Of a DNA stretch of 15,235 nt, positions 1 to 6,229 are shown piece by piece. The notes beneath the pieces are model-generated. The model searched no databases. It worked only from the letters and a program-made list of their open reading frames with translations, and was not told the origin of the DNA. The DNA comes from Microbacteriaceae bacterium. GTDB taxonomy: Bacteria; Actinomycetota; Actinomycetes; Actinomycetales; Microbacteriaceae. A program made the translations under genes and the position numbers. How positions within the stretch are numbered: the stretch's first letter is position 1; the number at the start of each line of letters is the position of its first letter. The stretch covers positions 1-15,235 of the forward strand of contig JAPOHQ010000018.1 in assembly GCA_029979375.1 (NCBI GenBank). Reading direction: 5' to 3'.

Positions 1-207
1 TACCCACTCGAACTGATGCCCATCTACCTCCAACCAATCGGTTGGGTATCGCCACTTTGGCACGCCACCGATCTTGGCCGGACTCTCAGCTATGGGGCAC
101 CAATGGAATGGCAGATGCTGCTTCTGCACATCGGCTACCTTTCCGTGATGGGTGTTGTGGGCATGCTGCTTACCTATCCCAAGTTCACCGAGAGGCTCTC
201 AAGGTGA
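1..207 (+). CDS. ABC-2 type exporter permease, C-terminal fragment (5' end outside window)
   Basis: The frame is open from base 1 to a TGA at 205-207 and gives the last 68 residues of a membrane protein. Visible are a short extracytoplasmic stretch, the segment PIGWVSPLWHATDLGR, and a final hydrophobic helix (about LLLHIGYLSVMGVVGMLL) with a basic tail. This matches the C-terminal end of NodJ/DrrB-like ABC-2 permeases, in which a 'P-L-W-x-x-x-x-x-R' stretch precedes the last helix. It aligns by eye with the same region of the next gene (ALPLWQGVELVRSLMLG), so the two are likely paralogous halves of one heteromeric exporter. The ATPase is presumably upstream, outside the window. The substrate cannot be told. 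The reading frame and family are well supported; the true start is not visible. Confidence 0.85.
   Translation, partial: YPLELMPIYLQPIGWVSPLWHATDLGRTLSYGAPMEWQMLLLHIGYLSVMGVVGMLLTYPKFTERLSR
190..207 (+). promoter_or_regulatory. RBS plus GTGA stop/start overlap coupling the two permeases
   Basis: AGAGG at about 191-195 lies 8 nt before the GTG at 204-206, which overlaps the TGA at 205-207. This decides the start of the second permease, against the longer open frame from 42, and suggests translational coupling. Confidence 0.65.
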
Positions 208-1046
208 TCACTCAACTGGTGGTGTCGCAGGCGGTGGCGATTCAGGAGCGCCGCAAGGGAAAAATTGGAAGCTCCATATATTCAGGCCGAGCCTCCAAAC
301 TCATCGAGCGAGGCTTCTATGCATTCAAGAGCTCGAACTGGATGGTCGTGCTCTCGGGCTTTGTTGAGCCCGTGTTTTATCTTCTAGCCTTCGGGTTCGG
401 CATTGGCCAACTGATTGGCAACCTGGAAGATGGCAACGGCAACCCGGTCACCTACGCGGCATTTATCGCACCGGCTCTATTGGCAACATCGGCCATGAAT
501 GGTGCGATCTACGATTCGACCTGGAACGTTTTCTTCAAGATGCACTTCGGGAAGATCTACCAGGTCATGCTTTCGTCGTCCATGGGTCCCATGGACGTTG
601 CCCTTGGCGAGATTGCCTGGGCCCTGATGCGAGGGCTTGCCTATTCGCTTGGCTTCATGGCGGTAGTCACGCCACTTGGGCTTCTGACTAACGCCTGGGC
701 TCTGCTTGCAATCCCGGCGGCCACCCTCATTGCGTTTGGGTTTGCCTCTATCGGGATGGCGATTACCTCTTATCTAAAGAGCTTCCAGCAGATGAACTGG
801 GTGACCTTCTTCCTTCTCCCGATGTTTTTGTTCTCGGGAACCTTCTTCCCGGTCAGCGTCTACCCGCAGTGGATCCAGACCATTGTTCAGGCCCTACCGC
901 TTTGGCAAGGTGTTGAGCTCGTGAGGTCGCTGATGCTCGGGATAATCCACCCAGGGCTTCTGGGTCACGTGCTCTACTTCCTGGTGATGATCGCCGGAGG
1001 GCTCTGGTTCACCACCGTGAGGCTAAAAGCGCTCTTTATGCGCTAA
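204..1046 (+). CDS. ABC-2 type exporter permease (NodJ/DrrB-like)
   Basis: This 280-aa integral membrane protein is predicted to form half of an ABC-2 exporter pore in the cytoplasmic membrane. I chose the GTG at 204, which overlaps the previous stop as GTGA with AGAGG about 8 nt upstream. The frame is open back to 42, but that extra stretch would lie inside the upstream permease. The first ~45 residues are cytoplasmic and basic (QERRKGKIG). About six hydrophobic segments follow, beginning near VVLSGFVEPVFYLLAFGFGI, and the C-terminal half has the family-typical LPMFLFSGTFFPVSVYPQW then PLWQGVELVR. Its length fits the ABC-2 family. It is translationally coupled to the partial permease before it, implying a heterodimer. 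Lipid-linked glycan, drug or polysaccharide export are possible; the sequence does not decide. Confidence 0.88.
   Translation: MITQLVVSQAVAIQERRKGKIGSSIYSGRASKLIERGFYAFKSSNWMVVLSGFVEPVFYLLAFGFGIGQLIGNLEDGNGNPVTYAAFIAPALLATSAMNGAIYDSTWNVFFKMHFGKIYQVMLSSSMGPMDVALGEIAWALMRGLAYSLGFMAVVTPLGLLTNAWALLAIPAATLIAFGFASIGMAITSYLKSFQQMNWVTFFLLPMFLFSGTFFPVSVYPQWIQTIVQALPLWQGVELVRSLMLGIIHPGLLGHVLYFLVMIAGGLWFTTVRLKALFMR
1025..1044 (-). terminator. Candidate weak terminator of the riboflavin operon, inside the 3' end of the convergent permease gene
   Basis: Read on the minus strand directly after the 124-aa gene's TGA (1049-1047), the sequence is AGCGC, a 7-nt loop, GCGCT, then TTT. This is a 5-bp stem with a short U run. 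It lies entirely within the last codons of the + strand permease gene, since the two genes meet with no base between them. The stem is short, so termination efficiency is uncertain. Confidence 0.35.
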
Positions 1047-1421
1047 TCACCAAAAGACGGCGAGCACGATGTTGCCGAGTGTAAGGGCGCCGATTGCACC
1101 AAACGCTCCAGCCTTCACGCTCTCCTTCTTCCTCTGGCTGTAGATCAGTGTCATGATGACCAGCACAACAAGCGACTTGATGCCGATCTTTATGTGGTTG
1201 ATCTCGAAGTCTGCACCCATCGCCACTCGGTATTCAGCCAGTCCAACAAGCAAAAGTCCGGTTGCAAGTGCCGTCCAAACACCATGCATCATGGCTGGAA
1301 CGATCTTTGCTGTGCCCTGGCCCATGGCGCGCATCTGTGTTAGGAAGCCGCCCAGTAGGGAGGCGTGACCAACGAAGTGAAGAACAATCAGAGTATTTCT
1401 AGTTAGCTCAATTGGGTCCAT
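1047..1421 (-). CDS. Small four-helix membrane protein, function unknown
   Basis: I do not recognise this 124-aa protein with certainty. It starts at ATG (1421-1419), 9 bp after the stop of the 73-aa gene, and is the last gene of the riboflavin transcription unit. Four hydrophobic segments are visible at roughly residues 9-28, 42-62, 76-94 and 104-124, with a basic loop (SQRKKESVK) between helices 3 and 4. Histidines at 15, 19, 46 and 76 lie in or next to helices 1-3. The pattern LHFVGHASLLGGFL, and HIKIGIKSLVVLVI with its H-x-K, resembles small CopD/SirB-like membrane proteins that can bind metal or haem. That resemblance is by eye only. Position suggests co-transcription with rib genes, but no role in flavin synthesis can be claimed. 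Confidence 0.75.
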   Translation of the reverse strand: MDPIELTRNTLIVLHFVGHASLLGGFLTQMRAMGQGTAKIVPAMMHGVWTALATGLLLVGLAEYRVAMGADFEINHIKIGIKSLVVLVIMTLIYSQRKKESVKAGAFGAIGALTLGNIVLAVFW

Positions 1422-1430
1422 GAGCCCAGT

Positions 1431-1652
1431 TTAGGTATTTGGTTTGTCTTCCGGAGATGGCTTCGGCTTGATTTGCCGAGATTGCTCCTGGATCACCTCG
1501 GACGCATTCTTGGCCGCCGGGTTGAAGATCTCATTGAAGACGCCGAAGACATCCGCTGACGAGCCACCGATGTATTTCTTTTTGGGTTTCCAGGGCCGCG
1601 ACATCAGCCAGAAAACAACCACCAAGACCCCAAGGGCGAGGAGGTATTCCAT
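1431..1652 (-). CDS. Small membrane-anchored protein, function unknown
   Basis: This 73-aa protein begins with an ATG (1652-1650) directly abutting the ribH stop (TAAATG), so it is probably translated by coupling. Residues 3-18 form one hydrophobic helix (YLLALGVLVVVFWLMS), followed by a basic stop-transfer stretch (RPWKPKKK), predicting an N-out anchor with a cytoplasmic tail. The middle stretch DVFGVFNEIFNPAAKNASEV looks like an amphipathic helix and is more structured than the charged, proline-rich C-terminus. I cannot assign a family. The location between ribH and the 124-aa membrane protein, with no gap, supports it as a real gene rather than a chance frame. Confidence 0.7.
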   Translation of the reverse strand: MEYLLALGVLVVVFWLMSRPWKPKKKYIGGSSADVFGVFNEIFNPAAKNASEVIQEQSRQIKPKPSPEDKPNT

Positions 1653-2111
1653 TTAGCCGAGCGCGACCATGGTGAGTGCGGCCTGGACTGCCTCAGCACC
1701 CTTGTCCTCGCGAGAGCCATCGAGCCCGGCACGGTTCAAAGCCTCCGCCTCGGTATTTACGGTGAGGAGCCCGAAGCCAATTGGAATGGATGAATCAAGC
1801 TGAACCCGAGTGAGACCATCGGTCGCGGCGTTGCAGACATAGTCAAAGTGAGGGGTCTCGCCTCTGATTACGACTCCCAGGGCAATCACGGCCTGAGCTC
1901 CCTGCTGGATTGCCTTGCTGGCAGCGAGTGGAAGCTCGAAGGCGCCTGGCACTCGCCAGATTGTCACGTCGGTTGCACCCGACTTGGCAAGCTCCTTGCG
2001 TGCTCCGGCGACAAGTCCGTCCATGATGCGCTCGTGCCAGGAGGTGGCAATGACAAATACTTTTACGCCCTCGCCGCTCACATCGAGCTGAGGGGCTCCG
2101 GAACCGCTCAC
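1653..2111 (-). CDS. ribH: 6,7-dimethyl-8-ribityllumazine synthase
   Basis: This 152-aa enzyme condenses 5-amino-6-ribitylaminouracil with 3,4-dihydroxy-2-butanone 4-phosphate to give lumazine, the penultimate step of riboflavin synthesis, usually as a 60-mer or pentamer. The family motifs are all present: ATSWHERI near residue 22 (the aromatic/substrate loop), VPGAFELPLAA near 54, GVVIRGETPHFDYV near 78-91 with the catalytic histidine, and GFGLLTVNTEAEALNRAG near the end. The start is GTG (2111-2109), overlapping the ribBA stop by one base (TAGTG). No strong SD is seen, so coupling to ribBA is likely. A later GTG at codon 11 is possible but less well placed. Length is normal for the family. 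Confidence 0.96.
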   Translation of the reverse strand: MSGSGAPQLDVSGEGVKVFVIATSWHERIMDGLVAGARKELAKSGATDVTIWRVPGAFELPLAASKAIQQGAQAVIALGVVIRGETPHFDYVCNAATDGLTRVQLDSSIPIGFGLLTVNTEAEALNRAGLDGSREDKGAEAVQAALTMVALG

Positions 2112-3349
2112 TACTTCAGGTTAGCGGGAATGAGGTGGCCCATGCGGTTGCGCTTGGCCTCAAGGTAACCCTTGTTCTGCTCAGCAAGACCAACTATCAG
2201 CGGGACAGTCTCGGAAACCTGGATGCCTGCATCCTCGAGGTAGCGACGCTTTGCTGGGTTGTTGGTGAGCAGTCGGACACTGTTGATTCCAAGGTCCCGC
2301 AGAATAGCCACAGCAGCGCCGTACTCCCGCGCCTCGCTGGGAAGACCGAGGGCGAGATTCGCATCCACGGTGTCAAGTCCCTGCTCCTGAAGGCCATAGG
2401 CCTTGAGCTTGTTCAATAGCCCGATGCCTCTACCTTCCTGGCCACGGAGGTAGATAACAACCCCACCCTCGTCGTCGGCAGCAATGGCATCCATCGCAGC
2501 CTCAAGCTGGGGGCCACACTCGCACTTGAGCGAGCCAAAAGCCTCTCCGGTAATGCACTCGGAGTGTAAGCGAACCAGCACATCCTTCGCGCCGATGTTG
2601 CCGGCGATGATTGCCACGTGGTCCGCAGTTGTTTGGACGTCGTAGTAGCCCCGCACCTTGAAGTCTCCGTGCTGGGTGGGCAGGTTAGCCTCGGCCTCGA
2701 AACGAATTCGGTTCGAGCTGTTGCGTCGCTCCGGGGAGCGCTTCTCCAGGTGGTCACGGAGGTGCGAAATTGTACTCATAGGTAGTTCAAACCGCTTTGC
2801 GAGCTCAAATAATTCCCCCGCGCGCATCATTGTTCCGTTGTCGTTTACCAACTCGGCCATCAGCGCCACCGGCTCAAGGCTTGCTAACTCCATCAGCTCG
2901 ACCGCGGCCTCGGTGTGACCCGGGCGTTCTGCCACGCCTCCGGGCTTGGCCCTGAGCGGAATCACGTGGCCGGGGCGAATTAGTGATTCAGGCCTGGAGT
3001 GGGGGTCGGCAAGCACGCGCGCGGTGTTGCCGCGCTCCTCGGCCGAGATTCCAGTCGACTTCCGATTCGCGGCATCCACGCTCACGGTGTAGGCGGTGTG
3101 ATGCGGGTCCTGATTGTTGGTCCACATCAGTGGCAGGTCCAGATCGTTAGCCCGCTCCTCGGACATTGGTGCGCACAGGTAACCGGAGGTGTGGCGAACC
3201 ATCCAGGCCACCCACTCGGTGGTGGCGAACTGGGCAGCAATGATTGCATCGCCCTCGTTCTCGCGGTCCTCGGCATCGGTGATGATGACCGGCTTACCCT
3301 CGCGCAGGGCAGCTAGGACATCTTCGATGCTGCTGTATTCGATCTTCAC
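2111..3349 (-). CDS. ribBA: Bifunctional 3,4-dihydroxy-2-butanone-4-phosphate synthase / GTP cyclohydrolase II
   Basis: This 412-aa fusion supplies both precursors of riboflavin. The N-terminal DHBP synthase (about 1-200) shows DAEDRENEGD at 25-34 (metal-binding acidic site), RPGH at 125-128, H145 in PGHTEAAVEL and E166 in AELVN, so the known catalytic residues are kept. The C-terminal GTP cyclohydrolase II (about 205-400) has the zinc cysteines C265, C276 and C278 in HSECITGEAFGSLKCECG, the catalytic RGQEGRGIGL at 302-311, and TNNPAKRRYL. Both halves therefore look active. It starts with GTG (3349-3347), overlapping the ribE stop as GTGA. One small oddity is a D-to-N change in the usual NDDGTMAR loop (here NDNGTMMR). 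Confidence 0.97.
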   Translation of the reverse strand: MKIEYSSIEDVLAALREGKPVIITDAEDRENEGDAIIAAQFATTEWVAWMVRHTSGYLCAPMSEERANDLDLPLMWTNNQDPHHTAYTVSVDAANRKSTGISAEERGNTARVLADPHSRPESLIRPGHVIPLRAKPGGVAERPGHTEAAVELMELASLEPVALMAELVNDNGTMMRAGELFELAKRFELPMSTISHLRDHLEKRSPERRNSSNRIRFEAEANLPTQHGDFKVRGYYDVQTTADHVAIIAGNIGAKDVLVRLHSECITGEAFGSLKCECGPQLEAAMDAIAADDEGGVVIYLRGQEGRGIGLLNKLKAYGLQEQGLDTVDANLALGLPSEAREYGAAVAILRDLGINSVRLLTNNPAKRRYLEDAGIQVSETVPLIVGLAEQNKGYLEAKRNRMGHLIPANLK

Positions 3350-3936
3350 CTTGTCTCCATCAGTCGCTCGATGTGTTTTGCCAGCACATCGGCCTCAACG
3401 TTGATCTTGTCTCCGGGATTCTTGTATCCCAGGGTCGTTACCTTCAGAGTCTCGGGAATCAAGGAGAGTGCTATCACGTCACCTTCGATGTCATTCACCG
3501 TGAGCGAGATGCCATCGAGGGTGATCGAACCCTTATGAACCACATACTTCATAAGTTCGCTTGGAATCCTGATCTTTACCCAGTCCCAGTTCTCACTCTT
3601 CTCTCGAGAGACAAACTCACCAACCCCGTCAACATGGCCCTGAACGATGTGGCCGCCGAACCTGGTTTTTGCGCTCATTGCTCGCTCCAGATTGATCGGA
3701 TCGCCAACAGCTACCCCGTCGAGACTCGAGCGCCTGATGGTCTCGAGCATCACGTCGGCCGTGAAGCCTTTGTCGTCGATCTCGATTGCGGTTAGGCAGG
3801 TTCCCGAGCAAGAAATGGAATCGCCACGACCGAGATCCTCCAGCACCTTGTCGCAACCAATCGTTAGTCGTAGTGCGTCAGGCTGCTGCTCAATGGCGGT
3901 CACCCTGCCGAGCTCTTCGATGATTCCAGTGAACAT
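3346..3936 (-). CDS. ribE: Riboflavin synthase, alpha subunit
   Basis: This 196-aa enzyme performs the last step of riboflavin synthesis, dismutating two lumazine molecules to riboflavin and the ribityl-pyrimidine. It begins with the hallmark MFTGIIEELG and consists of two tandem lumazine-binding barrels (about 1-97 and 98-190). In barrel 1, GDSISCSGTCLTA and GGHIVQGHVDGVG are visible. In barrel 2, the parallel GSITLDGISLTVNDI and PETLKVTTLG are visible, followed by the family ending NVEADVLAKHIERL. ATG (3936-3934) overlaps the ribD stop by one base (TAATG). Gene name usage differs: this is ribC in E. coli and ribE in many Gram-positives. Confidence 0.97.
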   Translation of the reverse strand: MFTGIIEELGRVTAIEQQPDALRLTIGCDKVLEDLGRGDSISCSGTCLTAIEIDDKGFTADVMLETIRRSSLDGVAVGDPINLERAMSAKTRFGGHIVQGHVDGVGEFVSREKSENWDWVKIRIPSELMKYVVHKGSITLDGISLTVNDIEGDVIALSLIPETLKVTTLGYKNPGDKINVEADVLAKHIERLMETR

Positions 3937-4961
3937 TAGGCTCTCCTCGCTCTAATAAAAATGTCGTCACCGAGCTGTTTTTGCTCAATGACCTTGAGGT
4001 TCATGACCTCCGAGATGTCATCGATACCGATGTCTGCAACAGCAAGCTTTGGTCCACCCAGCAGCTTTGGTGCAAGGTAAATCAAGAACTCATCAACCAG
4101 CCCATCCGCAATAAACGCACTTGCGACCTTCGGCCCACCCTCAACGAAGACATGCTTGATTCCAAGGCCCCAGAGCTGGCCGAGAGCCTTGGACAGGGAG
4201 CGGGTTCGAATGTGGAGGGTTTCCGCCCTATCGTCTAGGACGCTGGCATCGGAGGGAATATCCGATTCTCCGAGGACGACTCTCAGCGGCTGAGTCTCCA
4301 GCGCGCTGCCGTCCGGGTTTCTTGCCGTGAGGCTTGGGTTGTCGGCAATCACGGTCCCGGTGCCAACCAGGATGGCATCCGCGTTTGCCCTTCTGGCGTG
4401 GACATCTCTTCGTGCCTCTTCGCCAGTAATCCACTGGCTTGTGCCGTTGGCGGCTGCGGCTCTGCCATCGAGGGTGCTGGCCCACTTGACGGTCACGAAT
4501 GGTCGTCCAAGCTTGTTTGCGGTCAGCCAGACTCTGGCCTGCTCTTCGGCTTGATCCTCGAGCACTCCCGAGACAACCTTGACTCCTGCCGAGCGCAAGG
4601 TCTCAGTGCCACCTCCCGAGAGCTGACCGGGATCCGATGCTGCGAATACCACAGTCGAGATTCCAGCCTCAATGAGTGCCTGGCTGCAGGGGCCGGTCTT
4701 TCCCGTGTGGTTGCAAGGTTCAAGCGTCACAACGGCGGTGAGGTCGGCCGGAAGGGGAGCACCCACCTTTGCCTTCAATGCTTCAAGCGCCATAACCTCG
4801 GCATGCGGGGTGCCGGAACCGCGGTGGTAACCCTCGGCAACTATCTCGCCCGCGGCATCCAGAATTACCGCTCCAACCTGCGGATTGATGCCGGTCGCCG
4901 GTCCCAGTAGGGCAAGCTCAAGAGCCCGAGCCATAGCCTGCTCGAGTGTCTGAGTGTTCAT
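3936..4961 (-). CDS. ribD: Bifunctional riboflavin deaminase/reductase
   Basis: This 341-aa enzyme deaminates the pyrimidine product of GTP cyclohydrolase II and then reduces its ribosyl side chain. The N-terminal deaminase carries zinc ligands in PHAEVMAL (H53, E55) and EPCNHTGKTGPC (C83, C92). The reductase half (from about 145) starts VTVKWASTLDGRAA, then SQWITGEEARRDVHARRAN, ILVGTGTVIADNPSLTAR and FVEGGPKVASAFI. I chose ATG at 4961-4959 because it has GAAAGGG five bases upstream and begins the conserved domain. The same frame opens back to 5018, but that stretch is riboswitch expression platform with a terminator hairpin. It is the first gene of the rib operon and under FMN riboswitch control. 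Confidence 0.96.
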   Translation of the reverse strand: MNTQTLEQAMARALELALLGPATGINPQVGAVILDAAGEIVAEGYHRGSGTPHAEVMALEALKAKVGAPLPADLTAVVTLEPCNHTGKTGPCSQALIEAGISTVVFAASDPGQLSGGGTETLRSAGVKVVSGVLEDQAEEQARVWLTANKLGRPFVTVKWASTLDGRAAAANGTSQWITGEEARRDVHARRANADAILVGTGTVIADNPSLTARNPDGSALETQPLRVVLGESDIPSDASVLDDRAETLHIRTRSLSKALGQLWGLGIKHVFVEGGPKVASAFIADGLVDEFLIYLAPKLLGGPKLAVADIGIDDISEVMNLKVIEQKQLGDDIFIRARRA

Positions 4962-4966
4962 AGTTG

Positions 4967-4973
4967 CCCTTTC
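4967..4973 (-). promoter_or_regulatory. Ribosome binding site of ribD
   Basis: The minus strand reads GAAAGGG, 5 nt before ATG at 4961. This fixes the ribD start inside the longer open frame. Confidence 0.75.
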
Positions 4974-5002
4974 GGTAGCACACAGCACCGCGGGCACGCG
5001 AG

Positions 5003-5025
5003 AAAAAGGGGACGCCAAACGTCCC
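5003..5025 (-). terminator. Riboswitch-controlled intrinsic terminator upstream of ribD
   Basis: Immediately after the FMN aptamer, the minus strand folds as GGGACG (5025-5020), a 5-nt loop, CGTCCC (5014-5009), then C and TTTTT (5007-5003). It lies about 40 nt before the ribD start, with no gene to end there, so its position fits a premature terminator used when FMN is bound. A possible alternative pairing is between GGATG at the aptamer 3' end (5042-5038) and CGTCC of the terminator right arm (5014-5010). That antiterminator is inference and only 5 bp. Confidence 0.75.
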
Positions 5026-5026
5026 T

Positions 5027-5169
5027 AGCTCTTCTCCCATCCGGACTTTACCGTCGGTATCGGAATTTCACCGATTCAACCGCCTGGGGCTTCACCGCTG
5101 GCTGCGATGTCCTCAGTCGGGTCGCGGACTTTAACCGCCGGTTCAGAATTTCACTGACCCCGAAGAACT
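5027..5169 (-). ncRNA. FMN riboswitch (RFN element)
   Basis: The minus strand carries the conserved RFN core in order: TTCTTCGGGG at the 5' side, CAGTGAAATTC, CCGGCGGTTAAAGTCCGCGA, a variable arm, AGCGGTGAAGCC, ATCGGTGAAATTCCGATACC, GACGGTAAAGTCCGGATGGG, then GAAGA. The closing helix P1 pairs AGTTCTTC (5169-5162) with GAAGAGCT (5034-5027) over 8 bp, including one G-U. The aptamer binds FMN and here precedes ribD. The downstream terminator indicates transcriptional OFF control of ribD-ribE-ribBA-ribH and probably the two small trailing genes. Confidence 0.97.
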
Positions 5170-5180
5170 GCGTTCTAATA

Positions 5181-5200
5181 GCCACAATACTCCTTGTGGC
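5181..5200 (-). terminator. Perfect 7-bp inverted repeat after trpS; possible terminator or promoter-overlapping hairpin
   Basis: GCCACAA and TTGTGGC (5181-5187 and 5194-5200) flank a 6-nt loop, 11 nt after the trpS stop and 11 nt before the FMN aptamer. On the minus strand the hairpin is followed by TATTAG rather than a U run, so it would be a weak terminator. The minus-strand hexamer TATTGT (5189-5184) fits an actinobacterial TANNNT -10 with a start near 5177, just before the aptamer, but no convincing -35 is seen. Which of the two it is cannot be decided here. Confidence 0.35.
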
Positions 5201-5211
5201 AGATAAATTCC

Positions 5212-6219
5212 CTAGTGTTTTGGGCTGATGAAGCCAACGGCGCTGTGGACGGCATCCAGCGTCTTGGTAGCCAGCTCGTTTGCCTTCGCGGCTCCCTTGG
5301 CCAGGATTGCATCGAGCTCGGCCTCATCGGCCATTAGCTCATTGCTCCGGGTTCGAATGGGCTCGAGGTGTGCAACCACCGCCTCGGCAAGATCAGTCTT
5401 CAGGGCTCCGTAACCCGATCCCGAGTATTCCTCCGTGATGCTTTCCACGCTTCTGCCGGTCACCGCCGCAAATATCCCAAGAAGGTTAGAAACTCCCGGC
5501 TTGGCATCGCGATCAAATCTGATCTCTCCGTCGGTGTCGGTTACTGCGCTCTTAATCTTTTTGGTTACCACGGCTGGATCATCGAGGAGGTTAATCAGAC
5601 CCTTGGGATCCTCCGCCGACTTGCTCATCTTGGCCGTGGGGTCCTGAAGGTCGTAAATCTTTGCCGTCTCCTTGAGAATCTTCGCCTCTGGAATCTCGAA
5701 GGTGTCGCCAAAGCGCGAGTTGAAACGCATCGCAAGGTCTCTGGTGAGTTCCAGGTGCTGGCGCTGGTCCTCGCCAACCGGGACTGACTTGGGTTGGTAG
5801 AGCAGGATGTCTGCCGCCTGAAGAATCGGATAGGTGAACAGCCCCACCGAGCTGTTGTCAGCACCACCCCTCTGGGACTTGTCCTTGAACTGAGTCATGC
5901 GGCTCGCCTCGCCAAAGCCCGTGATGCAATTGAGCACCCAGGCAAGCTGCGCGTGAGCGGGAACATGGGACTGAATAAATAGTGTGGCCTGGTTGGGGTC
6001 TAATCCTGCCGCGATGTACTGGGCGGCCGTGCGCCTGGTGTTGGCCATCAGCTCCCGCGGGTCTTGCGGGGTAGTGATGGCGTGTAGGTCAACGATCACG
6101 TAGTAGGCATTGTGACTCTCCTGCATTGCCACCCACTGCCTCAGCGCGCCGAGGTAATTGCCGAGGTGCAGGCTGGAGGCTGAGGGCTGCATGCCACTGA
6201 GTAGGTTTGGCTTCGCCAT
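5212..6219 (-). CDS. trpS: Tryptophan--tRNA ligase
   Basis: This 335-aa class Ic aminoacyl-tRNA synthetase charges tRNA-Trp. It shows the HIGH-equivalent SLHLGNYLGAL near 16-26, VDLHAITTPQDP near 43-54, SHVPAHAQLAWVLNCITGFGE, GEDQRQHLELTRDLA near 149-163, and the KMSKS loop at 197-201 followed by AEDPKG. Length and motif order are those of the bacterial TrpS. The histidine in VDLHAIT is the residue whose change gives indolmycin resistance in other bacteria, and it is retained here. ATG 6219-6217 follows AGGAGG with a 4-nt spacer; that SD overlaps the xthA TAG stop, so the genes are coupled (8 bp between them). Confidence 0.97.
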   Translation of the reverse strand: MAKPNLLSGMQPSASSLHLGNYLGALRQWVAMQESHNAYYVIVDLHAITTPQDPRELMANTRRTAAQYIAAGLDPNQATLFIQSHVPAHAQLAWVLNCITGFGEASRMTQFKDKSQRGGADNSSVGLFTYPILQAADILLYQPKSVPVGEDQRQHLELTRDLAMRFNSRFGDTFEIPEAKILKETAKIYDLQDPTAKMSKSAEDPKGLINLLDDPAVVTKKIKSAVTDTDGEIRFDRDAKPGVSNLLGIFAAVTGRSVESITEEYSGSGYGALKTDLAEAVVAHLEPIRTRSNELMADEAELDAILAKGAAKANELATKTLDAVHSAVGFISPKH

Positions 6220-6223
6220 CAGG

Positions 6224-6229
6224 CCTCCT
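6224..6229 (-). promoter_or_regulatory. Consensus SD of trpS overlapping the xthA stop
   Basis: The minus strand reads AGGAGG, 4 nt before the trpS ATG. The xthA stop TAG (6230-6228) forms TAGGAGG with it. Confidence 0.75.

Noticed and set aside
42..203. N-terminal extension of the second permease to an ATG at 42
   Set aside because: The region is coding for the upstream permease in another frame, the extension is not membrane-protein-like, and the GTG at 204 has an SD and a GTGA overlap.
4398..4910. 170-aa open frame on + inside ribD
   Set aside because: Antisense shadow of a conserved enzyme; no RBS or homology-like motif.
4962..5018. ribD start at 5018 with 19 extra residues
   Set aside because: The stretch overlaps the riboswitch terminator hairpin, has no SD, and the internal ATG at 4961 has GAAAGGG at 5 nt.
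5210..5216. CTAGGGA at the trpS stop repeated at 5022-5028 in the riboswitch platform as a possible switching pair
   Set aside because: The two copies are in the same orientation, so they cannot pair with each other; a 7-mer repeat at this distance is likely chance.
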